A stretch of DNA of 37,299 nt, from assembly GCA_023484085.1 (NCBI GenBank), contig JAMDAS010000006.1, forward strand, positions 1-37,299. Direction: 5' to 3'. Below the pieces are notes generated by a model. The model was not told where the DNA came from. It searched no databases and saw only the letters and a program-made list of their open reading frames with translations. Position 1 is the first letter of the stretch; the number at the start of each line of letters is the position of its first letter. Origin of the DNA: Candidatus Omnitrophota bacterium. GTDB lineage: Bacteria > Ratteibacteria > UBA8468 > B48-G9 > DTJG01. Position numbers and translations under genes: made by a program. Below, in pieces: positions 1-8,210 of this stretch.

Positions 1-773
1 TAGGTGGAGGAAGTGGTTTCATTAATGTCAATGGATGGGTTTATTCTTAATTTTAGACCTTCAAGTTCAAGTCCTGCTATATTCATCCCGATTGTTGAGT
101 CCCCGGGTGAACTTGTATATAAAGGAACGGCTGAATTATATGCTGCAGCAAGTATAGATACGTCTTTTAGCCCTGCTTTTTTTTCCCATTCTGCGGCATA
201 TTTTCCAAGAAGATAATAGAATTCACCTGTTCCCATTTCTTTTTGGAATTCGGGTTGAACAAGTATATTTCTAAGGATAGCATCAGTTTCCATAAGGCAG
301 TCTGTATAGCCAAGAAAAACGTCGTATATTCTGACAACGTCATTTTTTCTCAAGTCTGTATCATCAACAACGTGGGTTCCTCTATAAAGTGGACAGTTAA
401 AAGCAAAATGAAGGTCATGGTAAAGATTTGCACCTGTTGCAACCACCCAGTCAACAAATCCTGCCTTGATAAGAGGGACAATACAGGAACAGCCGATTCC
501 GGCAGGCGTTAAAGCCCCTGCCAGACTCAGTCCTACGGTTACGTCCTTTTCCAGCATCTTTTCTGTAAAAAGCTTTGCAGATTCTTTTAGTCGTGCTGAA
601 TTGTAAGCGAGAAAAGTCTCATCTATGAGGTCAGATAATTGTTCTTTTCCTGTTATCCCTTTTGGTAAAATTATTTGGCCTGAAAGATATTTATTCTTAT
701 GGGGACATTTCTTGTTTTTCATCCAGTCCGGTAAATTCTTTAAATTTATTCTTGTTCTATAATTTTTTTTCAT
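1..773 (-). CDS. Deoxyhypusine synthase-like protein (possible homospermidine synthase), C-terminus cut by window edge
   Basis: Manual minus-strand translation from ATG at 773 is open to the edge: MKKNYRTRINLKNLPDWMKNKKCPHKNKYLSG...VGLSLAGALTPAGIGCSCIVPLIKAGFVDWVVATGANLYHDLHFAF...AVPLYTSSPGDSTIGMN. GANLYHDLH and PxYxxxxGDSxIGMN are deoxyhypusine-synthase-family motifs. Confidence 0.8.
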   Translation of the reverse strand, partial: MKKNYRTRINLKNLPDWMKNKKCPHKNKYLSGQIILPKGITGKEQLSDLIDETFLAYNSARLKESAKLFTEKMLEKDVTVGLSLAGALTPAGIGCSCIVPLIKAGFVDWVVATGANLYHDLHFAFNCPLYRGTHVVDDTDLRKNDVVRIYDVFLGYTDCLMETDAILRNILVQPEFQKEMGTGEFYYLLGKYAAEWEKKAGLKDVSILAAAYNSAVPLYTSSPGDSTIGMNIAGLELEGLKLRINPSIDINETTSST

Positions 774-783
774 AGTTTATATA

Positions 784-1911
784 TTACTCCGTTAAAATAG
801 TTTTTGCCACAGGAATGCTGTTAAAATTTGTCGCGGTTGCTATTGAATATGCTCCAATATTTTTTACATAAACGATATCCCCTATTTCCAATTCAGGAAG
901 GTCTTCACTGACCGATATGATGTCAAAGGAATCACATGTTGGACCTGCAAGCGTTGAAATCTGAACCGACCCTTTTTTAAAAACGTTAAACTGGTACTTG
1001 CAGTGGTCATAAATAATACCTGAAAGACAGCCATAAACACCATCATCAAGATAATACCAGTGTTTGTTTTTCCTGATGGATTTTCCGATTACTCTCATTA
1101 CAAGTGTACAGCACGGACCAACAAGAGCCCTCCCCGGCTCCCCGATTATCTGGATGGATTTGTCAAAGATACGGTCAATCTCTCTATTTAAAACAGGTGC
1201 CATTTCTTCAAAAATATCTTCTTCGTGACTAAAATGTTTTATGGGAAAGCCGCCTCCTATATCTACAATTTTTAGGCGTATGTTTTTTGTTTGGGCATCT
1301 TTTAAAATCATTGATGTGAGTTCAAAAGATTCCAGGTAATTTTCCACCCGGGTACATTGGGACCCTACATGAAAGCTTATGCCTTCAGGTTTTAGCCCAA
1401 GGTTTTTTGCCCTTACAAGTAAGGATAAAACATCTTCGGGTTCTAAACCAAACTTAAGGGATAGTTCAACTATTGAGCCAACATTTGGAACCTTTATTCT
1501 TGCTATTACACGACTGCCTGGTGCATATTTTGCTATCTTTTGAAGTTCATATTCAGAATCAAACGTAAAAAGTAAAACCTTTTTTTCTCTGGCAAATTTA
1601 ATAAGAGATGGAGATTTGACAGAGTTTGCAAGGATAAGGTTATCAGGTGGCACACCAATCTTTAATAGATTCCCTATTTCATTTTCTGAAGCTACGTCAA
1701 AACATAATCCCATGTCTGCAAAGGTTTTAAGAATGTCTGATGATGGATTTGCTTTTACGGCATAATATGGCACAACACCAGGAAGAAGTTTTCTGAAATA
1801 CTCCACCCTTTCTTTCAGCCTTACTCCAGATATTAAAAAAAGCGGTGTGCCATGTTTTTTTACGATATCTGTTATGAACTGCTTAAAATTGTTATCATCT
1901 TTTTTGTGCAT
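784..1911 (-). CDS. Ornithine decarboxylase-like PLP-dependent (fold type III) decarboxylase
   Basis: 375 aa; PYYAVKANP PLP-lysine motif, HVGSQ, GEPGRALVG, and GPTCDSFD substrate-site motif of ornithine/diaminopimelate/arginine decarboxylase group 2. Confidence 0.85.
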   Translation of the reverse strand: MHKKDDNNFKQFITDIVKKHGTPLFLISGVRLKERVEYFRKLLPGVVPYYAVKANPSSDILKTFADMGLCFDVASENEIGNLLKIGVPPDNLILANSVKSPSLIKFAREKKVLLFTFDSEYELQKIAKYAPGSRVIARIKVPNVGSIVELSLKFGLEPEDVLSLLVRAKNLGLKPEGISFHVGSQCTRVENYLESFELTSMILKDAQTKNIRLKIVDIGGGFPIKHFSHEEDIFEEMAPVLNREIDRIFDKSIQIIGEPGRALVGPCCTLVMRVIGKSIRKNKHWYYLDDGVYGCLSGIIYDHCKYQFNVFKKGSVQISTLAGPTCDSFDIISVSEDLPELEIGDIVYVKNIGAYSIATATNFNSIPVAKTILTE

Positions 1912-1936
1912 GAATTTTTCTCCTTTAAATCCTGAA

Positions 1937-2347
1937 TTAAATTTTTATGGGGATACGGGTTTTTTTTATTTCTGCTCTTTTCTTTTTTGCCTCAAGCATC
2001 TTTTCTTTGGCTTTTTTTGACCTCTTTCTTTTTTGTCTTTTTATCTTTTCTATTTTTTGTTTTTCGGAAGACAGTCTGCCAAGAATTTTATTTTCAATTT
2101 TTTGAATCAGTGTTTTTCTTGCATAATACCTGTTTAAAGCCTGAAAACGGGTTGTCTGGCATTTAACCTCTATTCCTGTAGGCAGGTGCTTGAGATATAC
2201 TGCAGTGGAAGTTTTATTAACGTTCTGTCCCCCGGGGCCGGCTGACCTTACAAAATTTTCAATAATATCTGATTCCTTTATTCCAAATCTCTGCATCTTC
2301 CCGGAAATCTCTTTCTGTTTTTCAATGCTTACTCCAAAATCTGTCAT
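1937..2347 (-). CDS. Peptide chain release factor-like protein (GGQ domain only; ArfB/C12orf65-type ribosome rescue)
   Basis: 136 aa with SAGPGGQNVNKTSTAVYL GGQ motif, no codon-recognition domain, and a highly basic Lys/Arg tail. Confidence 0.87.
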   Translation of the reverse strand: MTDFGVSIEKQKEISGKMQRFGIKESDIIENFVRSAGPGGQNVNKTSTAVYLKHLPTGIEVKCQTTRFQALNRYYARKTLIQKIENKILGRLSSEKQKIEKIKRQKRKRSKKAKEKMLEAKKKRAEIKKTRIPIKI

Positions 2348-2360
2348 TGGTTTTATGCCT

Positions 2361-2438
2361 TTAATATTTGGTTATAACCAAATACGCAGATATTGCATAT
2401 AGAAACGTAAGAAACAGAACTGAAAAAACTATAGCCAT
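2361..2438 (-). CDS. Putative 25-aa hydrophobic microprotein overlapping the end of thrS
   Basis: Not in the ORF track (too short). Manual translation: MAIVFSVLFLTFLYAISAYLVITKY*. ATG overlaps the last codons of thrS in another frame. Confidence 0.3.
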   Translation of the reverse strand: MAIVFSVLFLTFLYAISAYLVITKY

Positions 2439-4162
2439 TTTGTATTTTTTGTGTTGGCTTCTTCTTTTAGGATTTTTATTATATCCTCTACTGTAAAGGT
2501 TCCAAGCATACCCTTACCATGTTTTCTTACTGCAATATTATTTTCCCTTTCCTCTTTTTCCCCAACAATAAAAATATAAGGGATTTTTTCCTCTTCTGCA
2601 ATTTTTATTTTTTTATTCAGTTTTTCCTGGGAAGCGTCAATCTGGACCCTGAATTTTTCTTTTTGCATCATTTTAAAAATCTTTTCTCCATATTCAAGGA
2701 ATTTTTCTGAAATCGGAAGAATTTTTACCTGAACAGGAGAAATCCAAAGAGGAAAATTTCCATTATAATGTTCAATCAGAATTCCAAAAAATCTTTCAAG
2801 TGACCCCATTATTGCCCTGTGAATCATTATCGGCTGTTCAAACTCATTTTTTTCATTTACAAATTTAAGGTTAAACCTTTCCGGGATGTTAAAATCAACC
2901 TGTATGGTAGTACATTGCCATAATCTGTTAAGGCAGTCTCTTACCTTTATGTCAATCTTGGGCCCATAAAATACTCCTTCTCCAGGGTCAACCTGATACT
3001 GAAATTCTTTCTTTTTTAAGGCATTTGTGAGTGCATCTGTGGCTTTTTCCCAGTTTTCAACTGAACCGACAAACTTCTTGGGCCTGGTGGAAAGAAAAAC
3101 CTCATATTGGTCAAAACCAAAACTTTCAAGGAAGAATACAACAAGGCCAAGAATTTTCATAACCTCATCTTCTATCTGCTCAGTTCTGCAGAAGACATGT
3201 GCATCATCCTGGGTAAAACCTCTTACCCTTAAAAGTCCATGAAGAACGCCAATCTTTTCAAGCCTGTATACTGTACCAAGCTCTGCCCATCTTAGCGGTA
3301 ATTCCCTGTAACTTCTGACTCTGTCCTGATAAACAAGTATGTGGAAAGGGCAGTTCATGGGTTTTAGCTGATAAAGGATTTTTTCATCAATCTCCATAGG
3401 AGGATACATATTTTCTTTGTAAAACTCAACGTGCCCGGATTTTTCCCATAATTTAATGCTTGCAATGTGCGGGGTATAAAGAAGGTCATAACCGTTTTCA
3501 ATGTGTATTTCCTTCCAGAAGTCTTCTATGATTTTTCTTATCATTGCTCCTTTGGGATGCCAGAAGACAAGCCCGGGTCCGAACTCCTGATGGAGGGAGA
3601 AAAGCCCTGTTTTAGGTCCTATTATTCTATGGTCTCTTAGTTTTGCCTCCTCAATTCTTTTCAGGTATTCCTCCAGTTCCTTTTTCCGGGGAAAACTTAT
3701 ACCATAGATTCTTTGCATGGAAGGATTTTTTTCATTCCCTTTCCAGTAGGAGGATGATATGCTGAGTAATTTGAAAAATTTTATTTCTCCTGTTGAGGTT
3801 TGATGCGGCCCTTTACACAGGTCAATAAACCCACCCTGCCTGTAAAAAGATACTTTTTCATCAGGTATTTCTTTTAAAATTTCTAATTTAAAACTTTCAT
3901 TTTTAATGATTTCTTCTGCCTGTTTTTTATCATACTCCAGCCTTTCAATGGGCAGGTTTTCATTAATGATTTTTTCCATTTCCGCCGTTATTTTTTCAAT
4001 ATCCTGAGGCGTAAATGGCTCCTCCCTGTAAAAATCATAATAAAACCCTTCCTCTATTGCGGGACCAATACCCAATTCTGTTTCGGGATAGAGTCTTTTT
4101 ACTGCCTGCGCAAGAATATGCGAACTTGTATGCCAGTATGTTTTCATTTCTTCTTTTTTCAT
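2429..4162 (-). CDS. thrS: Threonyl-tRNA synthetase (TGS domain absent)
   Basis: 577 aa; HTSSHILAQAVKRLYPE editing-domain start, class II aaRS motifs (GPKTGLFSLHQEFGPGLVFWHPKGA, RGFTQDDAHVFC) and anticodon-binding C-terminus. Confidence 0.97.
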   Translation of the reverse strand: MKKEEMKTYWHTSSHILAQAVKRLYPETELGIGPAIEEGFYYDFYREEPFTPQDIEKITAEMEKIINENLPIERLEYDKKQAEEIIKNESFKLEILKEIPDEKVSFYRQGGFIDLCKGPHQTSTGEIKFFKLLSISSSYWKGNEKNPSMQRIYGISFPRKKELEEYLKRIEEAKLRDHRIIGPKTGLFSLHQEFGPGLVFWHPKGAMIRKIIEDFWKEIHIENGYDLLYTPHIASIKLWEKSGHVEFYKENMYPPMEIDEKILYQLKPMNCPFHILVYQDRVRSYRELPLRWAELGTVYRLEKIGVLHGLLRVRGFTQDDAHVFCRTEQIEDEVMKILGLVVFFLESFGFDQYEVFLSTRPKKFVGSVENWEKATDALTNALKKKEFQYQVDPGEGVFYGPKIDIKVRDCLNRLWQCTTIQVDFNIPERFNLKFVNEKNEFEQPIMIHRAIMGSLERFFGILIEHYNGNFPLWISPVQVKILPISEKFLEYGEKIFKMMQKEKFRVQIDASQEKLNKKIKIAEEEKIPYIFIVGEKEERENNIAVRKHGKGMLGTFTVEDIIKILKEEANTKNTKWL

Positions 4163-4259
4163 CTCATAGACTAAGCAATTATTTGATGGATTATTTTTAA
4201 AAAATAATAAATATTATAAGACAAAAACTTGATACCTGCAAAGACTTGGAATTTAGAAC

Positions 4260-5372
4260 CTATCTGTGGGCAAGTTCTGCTGATGAATCAAGATAGTACT
4301 TTATTGCTTCAGGAGGAGTGTTCCATGGAATATGGTTCCCTATACACATCATGTATCCACCGGTAATTTTTGCAGTCTCCACCATGTTCAATACCATTGA
4401 ACGGATTTCCGTCTGGTTATTACGCATTAATATGCGGACGTCCCCTTCACCAGCGAGAAAACAATTGGTATGTTTTTTTGCAATGGGCTTGAAATTTGTA
4501 TAGGGTTCTGTAATAATACCTCTTGCCCCGCAAGCCAGGACGTCATCTACATAAGAATCCATACATCCATCAGACATAAATATAACTTCTTTTCCCTGTT
4601 TTTTTACAATTGACCAGAATTCCTCATATCTTGGGAAGATATACCTTGACATCCATTTTGGGGAACAGATAGGACCTTTCGTATTTACAATGTCATCGTG
4701 GCATATGACAAAGTTTACGGGAAGTCTTGAAAATACTTTAAAAACCCTCCTGTTTATTTCAGCAAATTCATCCATAATTCTTTCAAATCTTGGGTCAAGG
4801 CACGTTTCAAGAAATAACTCCCAGCCAAAAGTAAGAAGGGGCCACATAAACATGGTATTGTAAAAGCCTACGCTGGCAGCGGCAGATTCTTTTGGTGCAG
4901 TATCTCCCCATTCAGGGGGAAACTGGCGGCGGTAGTATTGAAAAACAGTTTCTTCGTCAGTATAATTATGGGATTCCACAACAGGGATATTTGTAAAATC
5001 AGCCTGTTTTAGAGGAGAAAAAGCAAAAACGTCATCCGCATTCTTAAACTGTCTTCCCCTTTCCCAGATGTCAGTGACGTTATCTCCCCAGCGGACATGT
5101 TGGTACCCTTTTTCATCTGTTGTTGAAGACATGGTGTCTGAATCAGTTTTTGGTCTTGGTTTTGGCTCATCTGTTTCCGGCACGGGAAGGTTTAACTGCG
5201 GATATATTTCACTCATCTTCAGCCGGCATAATCGTGGATGGTTATAATAGTCAATCCCGGTTATGTAGGTTTCTGCATCAGGGCATGACCAATGTTCCCA
5301 GTGCGGTATTCTTTTTGGCGCAAGTCCCATAAATGCTAAATATCTATCTCTCATCTGAATCTTTTCCTCCAT
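4260..5372 (-). CDS. Uroporphyrinogen decarboxylase (URO-D) family protein
   Basis: C-terminal ACGARGIITEPYTNFKPIAKKHTNCFLAGEGDVRILMRN...GGYMMCIGNHIPWNTPPEAIKYYLD resembles URO-D/MtaA-CmuA family. Start placed at MEEKIQ because GGAGG lies just upstream (ORF track starts at 5384). Confidence 0.8.
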   Translation of the reverse strand: MEEKIQMRDRYLAFMGLAPKRIPHWEHWSCPDAETYITGIDYYNHPRLCRLKMSEIYPQLNLPVPETDEPKPRPKTDSDTMSSTTDEKGYQHVRWGDNVTDIWERGRQFKNADDVFAFSPLKQADFTNIPVVESHNYTDEETVFQYYRRQFPPEWGDTAPKESAAASVGFYNTMFMWPLLTFGWELFLETCLDPRFERIMDEFAEINRRVFKVFSRLPVNFVICHDDIVNTKGPICSPKWMSRYIFPRYEEFWSIVKKQGKEVIFMSDGCMDSYVDDVLACGARGIITEPYTNFKPIAKKHTNCFLAGEGDVRILMRNNQTEIRSMVLNMVETAKITGGYMMCIGNHIPWNTPPEAIKYYLDSSAELAHR

Positions 5373-5486
5373 GGTTACCTCCATTAGGGAATAATCATTT
5401 TTAAGATAATCTATCCCATACTTTGTATGTAGTCAAATAAAAGTGTACCATATCTGAAATTCCGACATAAGGATAATTTTTAAAAT

Positions 5487-7460
5487 TTAAGTATATAATA
5501 AGTCTGGATTTTCTTTTTCACCATTTTTGACAAGCAGTTCAGCGACAGCAGCCCCAACTTTTGCAGGAATGTCAAACTGAACCTTTCCGTTTCTTTTTGA
5601 AAATCGTATTTCCCGGGATTTTTCTCCGGGAGTATGTAGTAAAATACGTTTGGTGGATTCGCAAATACCTGTTTTTACATAAATTGTCCGTTTTTTATTG
5701 GTATCAGATGTAATTCCTGTTATGGATTGTAAAATCGGCATTAAGATGTTATTGTTTGGGCTTATAAAAATGTTTCCTTTATATCCTGGTGGTATTTCAA
5801 AAGGTTCAGGTTCAAATATCCAGCGCCGTCTGAAAAACCGTTTAATTACAGGGACATATTTAAAGTACAGATTTTTTGAAGCTATTGCAGCAGGATAACT
5901 GGTGAACCCTGCCCCGTACAAAAGACAATTCTGAAACATCATTTCAATGTTCCTGTCATCTGCTTCATATACAAGGAAAAACATGGGTTTTTCAAGAGCA
6001 TAATACTGGAACTGGTCACATAACCAGCCTGAGCCTTCTGCCATAATTCCATCTATGTATTTCATTATTCCTATCGCAAAAGGGCCATTGGCTATTATTG
6101 CTTTTTCAGGGTGGAGCAGATTGGAAAGACGTTCAAGGTGTGGGAAATAGTTAAATCCTGTCATATAGCATGGACTATTATTAAAAGCAGTTATACCATC
6201 ATTATGTGCTGTGTCAGCAAAATTGTAACATGCCTGGTCAAGAAAAACGCCATCCATATCAGGATACCTTTTTATCATACCATCAACCTGTCTGATAACG
6301 TCTTTTCCAAAAGGAAGGTTTATATCGGAATTCATCTGATAAACAAGGTATTGCTCACTGTAAATGGGTTTATTGGAAATATCTTTTACTATTGATTCAG
6401 GATATTTTGAAGCGATGTGTTTAACATCCCCATCACCGGAAATCTGTATATACGGCATTGCAAAAACATTTGCAGAATGAAGGGTTTTTATCGTATTTTT
6501 TATCATATCCACGCTTATCCGCATTTTATTTTTTCTATAGTGGCCGCTTGTCCATGCTGAAATGTTTTCCGGGTGATAGTTCCCATATGCCGGGAAATGC
6601 GCATGAATTTCATACCATTTGAGACCAAGAGATACCATTTTCTTTATATCTGCAGGAGAAACATGAAAATTACCTGAGATGTGCCCACCCCAGAATTTAT
6701 GAATACTTTCTGACCTGGGGCTGAAGTATTCCCCGTATTTGTCATGAAGCCATCCAAGAGCGGGTCTCCAGTCCCCACCTGTTCCCTTGAAAATCAGAGA
6801 GACTTTTGCAGGATTTTTATCTTTTAAGGCAAGCCAGTCAAAACGTACTTCTAAATACTTTGCCCTGTATTCGCTCACAAATGAAAGTCTTGGCGTTTGA
6901 AAATCAAATGGCATTGCAAGAAGAAGTCCTGCATCTTTGTCTTTTCTGTAATAACAAACAGCAGGTATGAGAATTCCGCTTGTTACTTCTCCATATTCAA
7001 GAGAGATTTTTGCAAAACGATGTGGAGAAGAAGGCATTCCTTCCCGTGCTGACCAGAAAGACATGTTATACAGCGGTTGTGCCCATGGAATTAAATATTT
7101 AATACTGCATGAACGGAAATCCCGGTTCTTAAGAACCACCTGCGCATTCCATGAAATCATGTCCTGTTCTGCCGTATATTCCTCAACAAGATACCATTGG
7201 GCATTTTTAAAATGTTTTTCAAGACATAATGTATTCCTGGAAACAAAAGTGGTCGTTACTTTTTCAATGTCGTTCCTGCCATAATTTTTCTTTACAAGGT
7301 CATCACAAATCAGCACTTCTCCTGAATCTTTTGTCCATACGAATTCCTTATTTGCAAAAACAGTCAAGCCGCAAAATGAACCGGTTTTTTTATCCAATAA
7401 AAGAGAAAGATTACCACCGTTCACTGAGTAAAATTTTTCAGATTGATTGATACTTGTCAT
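5487..7460 (-). CDS. Putative glycoside hydrolase (DUF6259-like, TIM-barrel-type)
   Basis: 657 aa; barrel-like stretch with YPDMDGVFLDQACYNFADTAHNDG and KYIDGIMAEGSGW, reminiscent of a catalytic Asp and Glu pair. Family name recalled, not searched. Confidence 0.55.
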   Translation of the reverse strand: MTSINQSEKFYSVNGGNLSLLLDKKTGSFCGLTVFANKEFVWTKDSGEVLICDDLVKKNYGRNDIEKVTTTFVSRNTLCLEKHFKNAQWYLVEEYTAEQDMISWNAQVVLKNRDFRSCSIKYLIPWAQPLYNMSFWSAREGMPSSPHRFAKISLEYGEVTSGILIPAVCYYRKDKDAGLLLAMPFDFQTPRLSFVSEYRAKYLEVRFDWLALKDKNPAKVSLIFKGTGGDWRPALGWLHDKYGEYFSPRSESIHKFWGGHISGNFHVSPADIKKMVSLGLKWYEIHAHFPAYGNYHPENISAWTSGHYRKNKMRISVDMIKNTIKTLHSANVFAMPYIQISGDGDVKHIASKYPESIVKDISNKPIYSEQYLVYQMNSDINLPFGKDVIRQVDGMIKRYPDMDGVFLDQACYNFADTAHNDGITAFNNSPCYMTGFNYFPHLERLSNLLHPEKAIIANGPFAIGIMKYIDGIMAEGSGWLCDQFQYYALEKPMFFLVYEADDRNIEMMFQNCLLYGAGFTSYPAAIASKNLYFKYVPVIKRFFRRRWIFEPEPFEIPPGYKGNIFISPNNNILMPILQSITGITSDTNKKRTIYVKTGICESTKRILLHTPGEKSREIRFSKRNGKVQFDIPAKVGAAVAELLVKNGEKENPDLLYT

Positions 7461-7480
7461 TATTTCCCGCTTTTCCTGAT

Positions 7481-8197
7481 TTAGTTCCTGATATAATTGG
7501 ATTTATATAGAGCTTCTATTTCTGTTTCTGTGAGTGCCCGGTCAAAGGTCATAATCTCATCTATTATCTGGCTTCCCTCATCAATGGATAACTGACAGCT
7601 TTTACTGAAATCCTGTTCTATCAAATCCGTGGTTGATTTACCTGACAATTTCCCATTAACATAAAAACATTGTTCCCCGGGTTTAAAAGTAAATGCCAGG
7701 AAAACCCATTTCTTTCCGTTTCCCCATACACTATTGCTGTTTCCTACAACCGTTGTTTTCCCCCCGGGTCCGGCAAGATAAACCCAGGTGTCTCCAGGGT
7801 AAAATTTATAAATCATAAAATATGCAGTTGCTCCATAAACTGTGACAAAATAATGATTGGTGCTATCCCCTCCTTTCCATCCAACAGGCTTGATCCAGAA
7901 TGCGATTGTTCCTTCATGTGGAGAAAACATGTTTTTATTTAGATAATTTATCGGGTTGTTGTATGGAGGATGTGGTATTATTTCCAATCCAAAGCCCCTC
8001 TTCCCTTTCACAAATTTAAAGTTTTGTGATTGTTGACCAGGCCCAAATTGTATTTCTGTTTTGCCTTTTGAAATCAAGGGCTTTAATGTTTTTTGAAATG
8101 GAAGATAAAAAAGCAGGTTATTTTCTGACAGGGAAAAAGCCTTACCAGAAGATATTAACAGAAAAAATAAAACCAGATAAATAATTTTTCTTGTCAT
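7481..8197 (-). CDS. Secreted LamG/concanavalin A-like domain protein
   Basis: Hydrophobic signal peptide MTRKIIYLVLFFLLISSGKAFS, then LamG pattern (EGTIAFWIKPVGW...NGKKWVFLAFTFKPGEQCFYVNGKLSG...IIDEIMTFDRALTETEIEALY). Start chosen at MTRKII after GAGGAG; ORF track start is 8221. Confidence 0.78.
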   Translation of the reverse strand: MTRKIIYLVLFFLLISSGKAFSLSENNLLFYLPFQKTLKPLISKGKTEIQFGPGQQSQNFKFVKGKRGFGLEIIPHPPYNNPINYLNKNMFSPHEGTIAFWIKPVGWKGGDSTNHYFVTVYGATAYFMIYKFYPGDTWVYLAGPGGKTTVVGNSNSVWGNGKKWVFLAFTFKPGEQCFYVNGKLSGKSTTDLIEQDFSKSCQLSIDEGSQIIDEIMTFDRALTETEIEALYKSNYIRN

Positions 8198-8210
8198 TTG
8201 CCGTTTCTCC

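Noticed and set aside
1-512. Two plus-strand ORFs (4..216 and 243..512)
   Set aside because: They are antisense to the deoxyhypusine-synthase-like gene, which has clear family motifs.
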